NCBI GenBank assembly: GCA_036377055.1
Contig: DASUZD010000249.1
Location: 1 to 14,635 of the forward strand
DNA from: DASUZD01 sp036377055
Lineage (GTDB): Bacteria; Actinomycetota; Thermoleophilia; Gaiellales; Gaiellaceae
Direction: 5' to 3'
Length of the DNA: 14,635 nucleotides
Part shown: in pieces, positions 6,360 to 13,073 of the stretch
Layout: every line of letters begins with the position of its first letter
How positions within the stretch are numbered: position 1 is the stretch's first letter
Notes under the pieces: generated by a model
Databases searched by the model: none
What the model saw: the letters and a program-made list of their open reading frames with translations, nothing else
What the model was told of the DNA's origin: nothing
Program-made: the position numbers and the translations under genes

Positions 6360-8902
6360 AGCCTCGGATCGACGGGCTCGCTCTCGAGCGCGAGCACGCC
6401 GAAGACGCACTCGTGGACGCGGCGGAGCGGCTCGCCGCGGACGAACCGCTCGAGCGCTTCGACCCCGAGCGCGAACTCGCGGATCGCGAGCGATCGCTTG
6501 CGGCCGAGCCCGCGCTTCCGCAGCCGCTCGAGGTTCTCGGGCTCCGTGTACTCGGCGCCGTAGATGATCCGCAGGTACTCGCGCCCGCGGGTCTTGAGCG
6601 CCGGCTGAACCAGGCCGCGGCGGCCGCGGGCGACGAACTCCAGCGGCTTGACGACCATGCCCTCACCGCCGCGCTCCGTCAGCTCGCTCCACCACTCGGT
6701 TCCCGCGCGCTCGCTGTCGGGGTCCGTCGTGTCGACCGTCAGATAGGCCGTCGGCTGGAGGACGTCGTCCGCGGCGCACAACTCGGCGATGGACTCCATG
6801 TGCCACACGTGGTCCTTGTCGACGTGCACGGCACCCTCACTTGCGAGCACGTGGAACGGCGCGAGCTTGAGGTCGTCGATCGCGCTCACCGGCCAGCAGT
6901 AGCGGCGGTACGCCTCGACGAACCGGTCGACGCCGCCGGCCCGGGCGCGCGTCCGCTCGAGCAGCACGCCGACGTCGCCGTCGGTCCGCGCGTTCGCGGC
7001 CGCGAGCGCGTCGACGCTTTCGCCGAGGCCGAGGCGCGCGGCAGCGCCGACGGCGGCGTACTGCCGGCGCAGCAGCTCCTGAGCCTTCGCCGACCACGGC
7101 ATCAGCTCGCAGTCGAGCAGCAGCCAGTCGCTGTCGAGCCGCTCGAACAGACCGCTCGTCTCGGCCGCGTCGCGGACGCGCGTGAGCAGCTGGACCTCGA
7201 TTTCGTCCTCGTCGAAGAAACGGCGGCCGGTGCGAGTGAAGCAAGCGCCGAAGCCTTCGTCGACGACGCCGAAGCGCCGACGGGCGACGTCCGCGTCGCG
7301 GCAGATCACGACGACGGCCCGAGAGCCCATGTGCTTCTCCTCGCAGACGACGTTCGGCACGCCGGCCTGGCGGTAGTGGGCGAACGCCTCGGCCGGGTGC
7401 TCGAGCAGCTCCGGATCGGTCGCGGTCTCCGAAGGTGAGACGGCCGGCGGCAGGTAGACGAGCCACTTCGGGTTCGCGGCGAAGCGGCCCATCACCTCGA
7501 GCGCGGCGATCGCGTTCTCTTCGCGGATCGTGATGCTGCGCGCGAGCCGGGTCTGGACGATCCGCTTGCCGAGCACGTCCTCGATGTCGAGCAGCTCGTC
7601 CGCGCGCTGCTGGGCCGTCAGCGCGGGCGGCGCGACCTCCTCGGGCAGGAACGGCTTCGCCGGCTGCGAGTAGGTCGCAGCGGCGGGAATGCTGACCAGC
7701 TCCTTTTCGGGATAGCGCAGCGCGGTGAGGCGACCGCCGAAGACGCAGCCCGTGTCGATGTTGATCGTCCGGTTCAGCCATTCCGGCTCCGGGACCGGCG
7801 TGTGGCCGTAGACGACCATCGCCCTGCCGCGGTATCCGGCCGCCCAGTTCCAGCGCACCGGCAGGCCGAACTCGTCGGTCTCGCCCGTCGTCTCGCCGTA
7901 GAGCGCGAAGTCGCGCACCTTGCCCGAGCCGCGGCCCTGCATCTCCTCCTTCAACCCGGCGTGCGCGACCACGAGGTTGCCGTCGTCGAAGACGTAGTGG
8001 CTGACGAGCCCGTCGAGGAAGTCGCGGATCTGGTTCCGCTCCTCGTCGGTCAGCGTCTCGAGCTCCGTGAGCGTGCGGTCGAGCCCGTGCGTGATCTGGA
8101 CGTCGCGGCCGCGCAGCTTGCGGACGAGCTTCACGTCGTGGTTGCCCGGCACGCAGAGCGCCGACCCGGCATCGACCATCGCCTTCACGAGCCGCACGCT
8201 GTCGACGATCCTCGGCCCCCGGTCGACGAGGTCGCCCACGAAGACCGCACGCCGGCCCTCGGGATGCGCGTAGGCGTCCTCGCCGCGCTCGTAGCCCAGC
8301 TCGGCGAGCAGCTGCTCGAGCTCGTCGCAGCAGCCATGGACGTCGCCGACCACGTCGAACGGGCCGTGCTCGGTCTTGCGGTTGTTCCAGAGCGGCGTCC
8401 GCTCGATCGTCGCCGCCTCGATCTCCCCCGGCGAGCCGAGCACGTGCACCTGCCGGAAGCCTTCCCTCCGCAGGCTGCGCAGCGAGCGGCGGAGCTCGCG
8501 CGTCTGGTTGCGGATCACGTGCGGGCCGAAGTCGCGGTCCGCCCGGCCGCGGTTCCGATCCTGGCAGAGCGCCTCGCCGAGGTTGAAGACGATCGCGACC
8601 GGCAGGAAGTGGTAGTTCCGCGCGAGCCCGACGAGCGGTGCGCGATCCTCGCGCCGCACGTTGGTCGCGTCGACCACCGTCAGCCGCCCTGCCTCCATCC
8701 GCTTCGAGGCGATGAAGTGCAGGAGCTCGAACGCGGGCCCCGTCGCCGCCTGGTCGTTCTCGTCGTCGGAGACGAGGCCGCGGCAGAAGTCCGAGGAGAT
8801 CACCTCGGTGCGCAGGAAGTGCGTGCTCGCGAAGGTCGACTTGCCCGAGCCGGAGGCGCCGACCAGCAGGACGAGCGAGAGCTCGGGAACCTCGAGCCTC
8901 AC
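6356..8902 (-). CDS. pnkp: Polynucleotide kinase-phosphatase-ligase Pnkp (RNA repair)
   Basis: An 848-aa three-domain enzyme close in length to Clostridium thermocellum Pnkp (870 aa). Kinase: P-loop GASGSGKST (residues 15-23), SSDFCR (36-41) and VVDATN, which phosphorylates 5'-OH RNA ends. Phosphatase (metallophosphoesterase, about 180-405): GDVHGC, GDLVDRGP (223-230), GNHD (253-256), VAHAG and YGHTPVPEP, which removes 2',3'-cyclic/2' phosphates. Ligase-type adenylyltransferase (about 480-848): EEKHMGSRAVV with the AMP-accepting lysine near 523, EGMVVKPLEF (747-756) and LKTRGREYLRIIYG. Sealing in this family needs Hen1. The frame is open to 9034, but GTG 8902 is chosen because it overlaps the hen1 TGA (GTGA) and VRLEVPELSLVLLVGASGSG is the family N-terminus. 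It is translationally coupled to hen1 and cytoplasmic. Confidence 0.96.
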   Translation of the reverse strand: MRLEVPELSLVLLVGASGSGKSTFASTHFLRTEVISSDFCRGLVSDDENDQAATGPAFELLHFIASKRMEAGRLTVVDATNVRREDRAPLVGLARNYHFLPVAIVFNLGEALCQDRNRGRADRDFGPHVIRNQTRELRRSLRSLRREGFRQVHVLGSPGEIEAATIERTPLWNNRKTEHGPFDVVGDVHGCCDELEQLLAELGYERGEDAYAHPEGRRAVFVGDLVDRGPRIVDSVRLVKAMVDAGSALCVPGNHDVKLVRKLRGRDVQITHGLDRTLTELETLTDEERNQIRDFLDGLVSHYVFDDGNLVVAHAGLKEEMQGRGSGKVRDFALYGETTGETDEFGLPVRWNWAAGYRGRAMVVYGHTPVPEPEWLNRTINIDTGCVFGGRLTALRYPEKELVSIPAAATYSQPAKPFLPEEVAPPALTAQQRADELLDIEDVLGKRIVQTRLARSITIREENAIAALEVMGRFAANPKWLVYLPPAVSPSETATDPELLEHPAEAFAHYRQAGVPNVVCEEKHMGSRAVVVICRDADVARRRFGVVDEGFGACFTRTGRRFFDEDEIEVQLLTRVRDAAETSGLFERLDSDWLLLDCELMPWSAKAQELLRRQYAAVGAAARLGLGESVDALAAANARTDGDVGVLLERTRARAGGVDRFVEAYRRYCWPVSAIDDLKLAPFHVLASEGAVHVDKDHVWHMESIAELCAADDVLQPTAYLTVDTTDPDSERAGTEWWSELTERGGEGMVVKPLEFVARGRRGLVQPALKTRGREYLRIIYGAEYTEPENLERLRKRGLGRKRSLAIREFALGVEALERFVRGEPLRRVHECVFGVLALESEPVDPRL

Positions 8903-10287
8903 CGCTCGAACACCGCCATCTGCGTAGGTGCGCCGACCTCGGGATCCTCCGGCCCGACCGGCAGGAAGCGGACTGCGTAGCCGAAGCGGCCGGCCACCTC
9001 GCCGGCCCACTCCTCGAGCTCGCGGCGCGTCCATTCGAAGCGGTGGTCGCGGTGCCGGAAGCTCCCGGCCGGCAGCCCGTCGAAGCGCACGTTGTACTCG
9101 CGGTTCGGAGTCGTCAGCACGACCGCGCCCGGACGCGCGTGCTCGAAGACGACGCGCTCGAACGCCTGAAGGCGCGGCCGGTCGAGATGCTCGATCACCT
9201 CGACGACGGCAGCCGCGTCAAAGCCGTTCAAGCGCTTGTCGCGGTAGGTGAGCGCCGTCTGGAAGAGGCGCACGCGGTCGCGCTGCCGCGGTGCCAATCG
9301 GTCGAGCTTCAGCCGGCTCTGAGCCGTCTCGAGCGCGCGGTGCGAGACGTCGACGCCGACGATCTCGCCGAACTGCGTCTCCTTCAGCAAGGCCTGGATC
9401 AGCTTCCCGCTCCCGCAGCCGAGATCGAGCACTCGTGTCGCGCCGCGCGCCTTGAGCACCGACACGACCGCACCGAGCCGCTTCTCGTTCAGGCGCAACG
9501 GCTCCTCGACCGCTTCCTCTTCGAGCGCGCGCGTCTTGAGCTCGCGGTCGGGATCGACCTCCTCGTCCTCGAGCAGCTTCGCCAGCGCCTCGCTCGTGAG
9601 CGAGCGCCGGTAGCGCAAGTACCGGTTGACGATCAGCTCGCGCTCGGGATGGCCCGCGAGCCAGCCTTCGCCGCGGCGAAGAAGCTTCTCGACCTCGTCC
9701 TCGCCGACCCAGTAGTGCTTCTCGGCGTCGAGAACCGGGACGAGCACGTACAGGTGCGCGAGCAGCTCGCGGAGACGCACCTCCCCCTCGAGCTCGACCG
9801 TGAAGTAACGGCTGTCGCCCCACTCGGGAAACTGCTCGTCCAGCGGATGGTCGACCGCGTGCACGGCGTAGCCGAGCGGCTCGAACAGGCGCCGCAGCAC
9901 GCCTTCGCCGCCCGCGCACGGAAGCGCGGCGATGCGTGCACGCAGAGGCAGCGGCTGCTCGACCAGCTCGGGACGCTCCTTCGACCTGCCGCCGAGCGCG
10001 GTGTTGAAGACGCGCGCGATCGCGACCGACAGGAACGACGACGCCACGTACGGGCGGTCGTTGACGTACTGGTCGAGGCGCGGGAACCTGACGCCGCGGC
10101 GGATCAGCCCCACCGGATCGACCTCGAGCAGCAGCGCGGCGGTGCACCGCTCCTCGGTGGCCTCGGGATAGAAGACGTGCGCCTCGCCGAACGGCAGCGA
10201 GAACGACTGCAACCGATCCGGATGCTTGTGCAGCAGGTGTCCGAGATCGGTGGCCGGCGGACGTGTGAGGGTCAGTGTCAGCAGCAT
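8899..10287 (-). CDS. hen1: 3'-terminal RNA ribose 2'-O-methyltransferase Hen1
   Basis: A 462-aa bacterial Hen1. The N-terminal half (MLLTLTLTRPPATDLGHLLH onward, about 1-250) is the domain that in this family binds Pnkp and activates its ligase. The C-terminal half is an AdoMet methyltransferase: motif I VLDLGCGSGKL (286-296), GVDVS (311-315), the metal-binding EVIEH (E363, E366, H367) with a histidine from RHRDHRFEW (H412/H415), and TTPNREYN (392-399). Hen1 methylates the 2'-OH of the 3'-terminal ribose at the break before ligation, which in characterised systems protects the repaired RNA from renewed cleavage. ATG 10287 gives the standard family N-terminus. There is no purine-rich ribosome-binding site: the 14 nt upstream are the pyrimidine-rich tail of a terminator-like hairpin. 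It is the first gene of the operon; pnkp follows with a 4-nt overlap. Confidence 0.96.
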   Translation of the reverse strand: MLLTLTLTRPPATDLGHLLHKHPDRLQSFSLPFGEAHVFYPEATEERCTAALLLEVDPVGLIRRGVRFPRLDQYVNDRPYVASSFLSVAIARVFNTALGGRSKERPELVEQPLPLRARIAALPCAGGEGVLRRLFEPLGYAVHAVDHPLDEQFPEWGDSRYFTVELEGEVRLRELLAHLYVLVPVLDAEKHYWVGEDEVEKLLRRGEGWLAGHPERELIVNRYLRYRRSLTSEALAKLLEDEEVDPDRELKTRALEEEAVEEPLRLNEKRLGAVVSVLKARGATRVLDLGCGSGKLIQALLKETQFGEIVGVDVSHRALETAQSRLKLDRLAPRQRDRVRLFQTALTYRDKRLNGFDAAAVVEVIEHLDRPRLQAFERVVFEHARPGAVVLTTPNREYNVRFDGLPAGSFRHRDHRFEWTRRELEEWAGEVAGRFGYAVRFLPVGPEDPEVGAPTQMAVFER

Positions 10288-10301
10288 GCGCAGAAAGAAG
10301 A

Positions 10302-10324
10302 AGGGCGACCTGCCTGGTCGCCCT
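10302..10324 (-). terminator. Intrinsic terminator-like hairpin in the hen1 leader
   Basis: On the minus strand, AGGGCGACC and GGTCGCCCT form a perfect 9-bp stem with loop AGGCA. The tail TCTTCTTTCT (10301-10292, 7 of 10 T) follows, and hen1's ATG begins at 10287. On the plus strand no T tract follows, so it is oriented for minus-strand transcripts. No gene lies upstream on this strand to be terminated, so it probably acts on the hen1 leader. Confidence 0.65.
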
Positions 10325-10362
10325 CGATCCGCTTCGTCGGTCGCGCCGATGCGGTCGAGGGC
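10320..10362 (-). promoter_or_regulatory. Long hairpin overlapping the terminator: candidate antiterminator
   Basis: On the minus strand GCCCTCGA and TCGAGGGC pair perfectly (8 bp). The stem continues inward as CCGC/GCGG (after a bulged A) and TCGG/CCGA, closed by a CGCGA loop. Its last five bases (AGGGC, 10324-10320) are also the first five of the terminator's 5' arm, so the two structures cannot coexist. That is the architecture of attenuators and riboswitch expression platforms. Confidence 0.5.
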
Positions 10363-10421
10363 TAGGTCGTAGGCGCCTCCCGGTCCGACCTCGATGGATG
10401 CAGCGGCAGCGCCACGGCCGA

Positions 10422-10430
10422 ACCGTACCA
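10422..10430 (-). promoter_or_regulatory. Possible extended -10 for hen1-pnkp
   Basis: TGGTACGGT on the minus strand resembles an extended -10 (TG-n-TACGGT), about 135 nt before the hen1 ATG, with GTGACC 15 nt farther upstream as a poor -35. If used, it would give a leader of roughly 130 nt containing both hairpins. This is weak evidence from eye matching only. The rest of 10363-10483 shows no gene. Confidence 0.25.
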
Positions 10431-10496
10431 GCCGGCCGATGAGGTCACGTCCCCATCCCCGTCTTAAGGTGCAGACCGCTAAGAAAGGAGAAGGCG

Positions 10497-11066
10497 ATGG
10501 GCAAGCTCGTGGTGACGGAGTTCGTCTCGGTCGACGGAGTGTTCGAGGATCCGGGCGGATCCGAGAGCTTCGAGCACGGCGGCTGGACGTTCGAATACGA
10601 CCGTGGAGACGACGGCAACTCCTTCAAGCTCGACGAGGTCAACGAGGCCCAGGTTCAGTTGCTCGGGCGCGTGACGTACGAGGGCTTCGCGGCCGCCTGG
10701 CCTTCCCGCGAGGGCCCGTTCGCGGACAAGCTCAACAGCGATCCGAAGTACGTGGTCTCGACCACGCTCGAGGATCCGCAGTGGCAGAACACCACGGTGA
10801 TCGGTGGCGACGTCGCGAACGCGATCTCGAAGCTCAAGGACGAGACCGAGGGCGTCATCCTCGTCGCCGGGAGCGGCACGCTGGTGCGGACGCTGCTCGA
10901 GGCGGACCTGGTCGACGAGCTCCGGCTCATGGTCTTCCCGACGATCCTCGGGCGCGGCAAGCGGCTTTTCCCCGACGGGATCGACCGGCTGAAGCTGAAG
11001 CTCGCGGAGACCCGCACCGTCGGTCCGGACGGCGTGCAGGTCCAGATCTACCAGCGAGCCGAGTAG
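10497..11066 (+). CDS. Dihydrofolate-reductase-like / RibD C-terminal domain protein
   Basis: 189 aa, the usual size of YwjB/YyaP-type reductases. Family landmarks: KLVVTEFVSVDGVFEDPGG (first strand and substrate loop), LLGRVTYEGFAAAWP (the LGRxTY element), KYVVSTTLEDPQW, and near the C-terminus ILVAGSGTLVRTLLEADLVD with VFPTILGRGKRLF. The fold binds NADPH and reduces pterin- or pyrimidine-like substrates, but most stand-alone actinobacterial members have no assigned substrate. A strong AAAGGAGAA (10484-10492) precedes the ATG. It is divergent from hen1-pnkp with about 210 bp between starts, so the two units may share an upstream control region; no functional link is implied. It ends 79 bp before the exported-protein gene. 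Confidence 0.9.
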   Translation: MGKLVVTEFVSVDGVFEDPGGSESFEHGGWTFEYDRGDDGNSFKLDEVNEAQVQLLGRVTYEGFAAAWPSREGPFADKLNSDPKYVVSTTLEDPQWQNTTVIGGDVANAISKLKDETEGVILVAGSGTLVRTLLEADLVDELRLMVFPTILGRGKRLFPDGIDRLKLKLAETRTVGPDGVQVQIYQRAE

Positions 11067-11072
11067 GGGCGC

Positions 11073-11096
11073 GGACGGCAAACCGATCGGCCGTCC
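11073..11096 (+). terminator. 7-bp hairpin after the reductase gene
   Basis: GGACGGC and GCCGTCC are perfect arms around a 10-nt loop, 7 nt after the reductase stop codon. No T tract follows, so termination is uncertain; it may simply stabilise the 3' end. Confidence 0.35.
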
Positions 11097-11145
11097 CAGG
11101 GGGAACTGCCAGGCGGGCAGGCGTCCCGCGAGATCGGAGGATGAC

Positions 11146-11625
11146 GTGGCGAAGAAACCGGTGCTCGTCAGCGCCGCCGTGGTGGCCGTCGCCGCCTCGG
11201 CGATCGCCCATGGTGCGATCAGCGGAGGGCCGATGATGGGGCCAACCTCGAAGGTCACCCGTCCGGCGTTCCACGGCTACTACGACGGACACAAGGTCAC
11301 CTACCTCAACACCGACGTCTCGAGCAGAGGCGAAGCGAAGGCGATGCACATCAACTACTCGGCGAAGATCGGCCGCGTCAAAGGTCTGCCCGAGATCTAC
11401 CTCGTCGAGGGTCGGGCCGCGACCGGGCAGCTGGCGATCTTCGGCTCTGAACCGGGCGAAGCGGACTACTCGCCTCTCTGGTCGGAGACGATCCTGACCT
11501 GGAAGGCAGGCGCCACCCCGACCCTGATCACGAGCGACACCCAGATCGACAAGATCGAGAAGACCGGCAAGCTCAGCGAGCGCGACGCCCACGTCGCCCT
11601 CAACTGCCCGATCATCAAGATCTAG
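11146..11625 (+). CDS. Small exported protein, unknown function
   Basis: 159 aa with a Sec-type N-terminus: basic MAKK, then the hydrophobic VLVSAAVVAVAASAIAHGA, probable cleavage near residues 22-25. There is no lipobox cysteine. The mature part reads FHGYYDGHKVTYLNTDVSS, KAMHINYSAKI, LPEIYLVEG, EADYSPLWSETILTWKAG and HVALNCPII, a compact beta-rich-looking domain. The YSPLW...W...T...G.L..........NCPI pattern is one I associate with unnamed secreted actinobacterial proteins, but I cannot assign a function. GTG 11146 is chosen because GGAGG (11136-11140) sits 5 nt upstream; the ATG at 11141 is in another frame. A strong hairpin follows at 11647. The gene is real; its role is unknown. Confidence 0.8.
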   Translation: MAKKPVLVSAAVVAVAASAIAHGAISGGPMMGPTSKVTRPAFHGYYDGHKVTYLNTDVSSRGEAKAMHINYSAKIGRVKGLPEIYLVEGRAATGQLAIFGSEPGEADYSPLWSETILTWKAGATPTLITSDTQIDKIEKTGKLSERDAHVALNCPIIKI

Positions 11626-11646
11626 CGGCGGCGTCAAGCAGGTCCC

Positions 11647-11672
11647 CGGGGGCGCTCGGCTGAGCGCCCCCG
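11647..11672. terminator. 11-bp GC hairpin between convergent genes
   Basis: CGGGGGCGCTC and GAGCGCCCCCG pair perfectly around GGCT, halfway between the stop codons of the exported-protein gene (11625) and the convergent DUF899 gene (11683). The symmetric position suggests a bidirectional terminator. Neither side has a strong T tract, as is common in high-GC actinobacteria. Confidence 0.75.
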
Positions 11673-11682
11673 CGGAACTCTC

Positions 11683-12354
11683 CTAGGCGTAGCGGTACCG
11701 CGGATGCCAGTCGGCGCCGCGGCCGTCCGGGGTCAGGTCGAGCACCTTCCAGATCGGCCACCCGTAGTCGACGTGGCGAGGATGCTGGCCCGGGTCGAGC
11801 GGCGCGGACCACAGCTCGCTGCTCCAGCGGTGGTGGATCCTCCCGTCGGCGCGGGTGAAGACGTGCGCGATCGGGAGCTGGCCCATCTCGTCCGACTCGG
11901 CGTTGTAGTCGCCGTTGAACGTGGTGCCAGCCGACGAGTAGAGCGGCGCGAACCGCCAGCCGCGTTCCTTCCCCCAGCCCGCGAACTGGTCGATCGGCGC
12001 CTTCGCGACGATCGCGACGTCGACGCGGTCGAGCAGATGACGGAACGCTCCGTCCAAGCCGTCGAGGATCGACGTGCAGGACGGGCAGGCGACCTCGAGC
12101 GGCAGACCCTGCTCGCCGGGGATGAACATGAAGTTGTAGAGGTAGAGCGTGTCCTTGCCGTTCGCGAAGAGCTCGGCGAACGTCACCGGTCCGGACGGCG
12201 ACTCGAACACGTAGTCGCCGGTCACCTCGCCCCCGAGCGGGAGCGCCCGGCGCTTCGCCGCGACCGCCTCCTCTTGCCGGCGCAGCTGGATCTCCGCCTG
12301 GAGCAGCTCGTCGCGCGCGCTGCGGTACTCCTCGGGCTCGTTCGGCCACCTCAT
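11683..12354 (-). CDS. DUF899 thioredoxin-like protein
   Basis: 223 aa, cytoplasmic. A helical N-terminus (RSARDELLQAEIQLRRQEEAVA) precedes the thioredoxin-like core: YVFESPSGPVTFAELF, LYLYNFMFIPGEQGLPLEVA and the CPSC motif (C90, C93) in CPSCTSILDGLDG, then AIVAKAPIDQF, KERGWRFAPLYSS and IHHRWSSELW. These blocks are those of DUF899 proteins, a thioredoxin-fold family without established substrate. ATG 12354 overlaps the SRPBCC stop (ATGA), making this the third gene of arsR-SRPBCC-DUF899. The frame continues upstream to 12645, but that part is arginine-rich shadow of the SRPBCC gene. Regulation is probably by the ArsR protein. The hairpin at 11647-11672 follows the stop. Confidence 0.88.
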   Translation of the reverse strand: MRWPNEPEEYRSARDELLQAEIQLRRQEEAVAAKRRALPLGGEVTGDYVFESPSGPVTFAELFANGKDTLYLYNFMFIPGEQGLPLEVACPSCTSILDGLDGAFRHLLDRVDVAIVAKAPIDQFAGWGKERGWRFAPLYSSAGTTFNGDYNAESDEMGQLPIAHVFTRADGRIHHRWSSELWSAPLDPGQHPRHVDYGWPIWKVLDLTPDGRGADWHPRYRYA

Positions 12355-12749
12355 GCCGCTGCCGCCTTCGCGAGCTCGGGCATGAACTGATCCCAGCCGT
12401 GGTTGTGCATCTCGACGCCTTCGTCGGTGAGGCCGCTGTGCCGCAGGCGCACGCGCGTGCCGCCGTCGACCGCCTCGAGGTCCCACTCGACCGTGGTCGA
12501 TCCGGGCTCGTGGATCTGCTCCGGCCCTTCCCATCCCCACGTGTGCACGACGCGGCGACCCGGATCGAGCTCGACGAACTCGCCGCGCACGACGTTGCCG
12601 CGCACGCTGACGCGATAGAGACCGCCGGCCTGCGGCTCGTTCCACGACTCGTCCCCGAGCCAGCGCAACGTCAGCTCCGGCTCGACGAGGTAGCGGTAGA
12701 CCTTCTCCGGCGGCGCGTCGATCCAGATCTCCTTCGTCAGCTCACCCAC
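12351..12749 (-). CDS. SRPBCC / AHSA1-type START-like protein
   Basis: 132 aa. The N-terminus LTKEIWIDAPPEKVYRYLVE is the classic first strand and helices of the Bet v 1-like (SRPBCC) fold. It is followed by LTLRWLGDESWNEPQAGGLY, GEFVELDPGRRVVHTWGWEG and STTVEWDLEAVDGGTRVRLR, then the long C-terminal helix HNHGWDQFMPELAKAA. These proteins have a hydrophobic ligand cavity; AHSA1-like members paired with ArsR regulators are very common in actinobacteria but ligands are unknown. GTG 12749 has GGAGG 6 nt upstream and overlaps the arsR stop by 8 nt; its own TGA overlaps the DUF899 ATG. The three genes are thus tightly coupled. The family is secure; the ligand is unknown. Confidence 0.9.
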   Translation of the reverse strand: MGELTKEIWIDAPPEKVYRYLVEPELTLRWLGDESWNEPQAGGLYRVSVRGNVVRGEFVELDPGRRVVHTWGWEGPEQIHEPGSTTVEWDLEAVDGGTRVRLRHSGLTDEGVEMHNHGWDQFMPELAKAAAA

Positions 12750-13035
12750 GCTCGACCTCCTGCTTCAGCGCTTGCAGCTTGTCGTCCCAGAACTCGTCGA
12801 GGAACGCGCGCACGTCCGCGAGTCCCTCGGGCCGCGCGCGGTAGTACCGCCGCGTCCCCTCGCGCCGCTCGGTGATCAGCCCCGCCCCTTTGAGCACACG
12901 CAGGTGCTGGGAGACGGCGGGCCACGTGACCGGGAGCGCGGCTGCGATCTCCCCGGCCGAACGCTCCTCCGACCGGACGAGCGTCATGATTCGCCGCCGG
13001 CCCGGGTCCACGAGTGCGCGCAACGCGTCCTCCAC
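12742..13035 (-). CDS. ArsR-family winged-helix repressor
   Basis: 97 aa, typical of the short ArsR proteins linked to SRPBCC genes. It reads ALRALVDPGRRRIMTLV, then SAGEIAAALPVTWPAVSQHL (recognition helix WPAVSQHLRVLKGAGL), the wing ITERREGTRRYYRARPEGL, and an acidic/basic C-terminal helix. There is no ELCVCDL metal-binding motif, so a metal signal is unlikely. GTG 13035 is the probable start: a -10-like TAAGAT ends 8 nt before it and no ribosome-binding site fits between, implying a leaderless mRNA. It begins 38 bp downstream of the propeller gene on the same strand, with its own promoter in that gap. It probably represses itself and the two genes it overlaps or is coupled to. Confidence 0.92.
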   Translation of the reverse strand: MEDALRALVDPGRRRIMTLVRSEERSAGEIAAALPVTWPAVSQHLRVLKGAGLITERREGTRRYYRARPEGLADVRAFLDEFWDDKLQALKQEVERG

Positions 13036-13043
13036 GGAGCGCG

Positions 13044-13072
13044 ATCTTAAGCGACGGCTAAATTAAGCGCAA
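13044..13072 (-). promoter_or_regulatory. arsR promoter with internal operator dyad, probably leaderless
   Basis: On the minus strand TTGCGC (13072-13067) and TAAGAT (13049-13044) are separated by exactly 17 bp, and the arsR GTG begins 8 nt after the -10. An imperfect palindrome TTTAGC-cgtc-GCTTAA (13062-13047, 5 of 6 pairs) fills the spacer and runs into the -10. A bound repressor there would block RNA polymerase directly. Confidence 0.6.
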
Positions 13073-13073
13073 C

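Noticed and set aside
5765..7438. Plus-strand 557-codon open frame spanning the SDR and pnkp genes
   Set aside because: It is Arg/Ala/Glu-rich low complexity running antisense through pnkp, with no motifs; both underlying genes are unambiguous.
8903..9034. N-terminal extension of Pnkp by 44 residues
   Set aside because: The extension is Arg/Gly-rich and lies inside hen1. GTG 8902, overlapping the hen1 stop, gives the normal family N-terminus.
9043..10365. Plus-strand 440-codon open frame opposite hen1
   Set aside because: It is a shadow of hen1: composition-driven, no domain, and hen1 motifs are intact on the minus strand.
10302..10430. tRNA or other known structured RNA in the gap upstream of hen1
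   Set aside because: No T-loop, anticodon stem or acceptor pairing could be assembled; the structure reads better as two competing hairpins.
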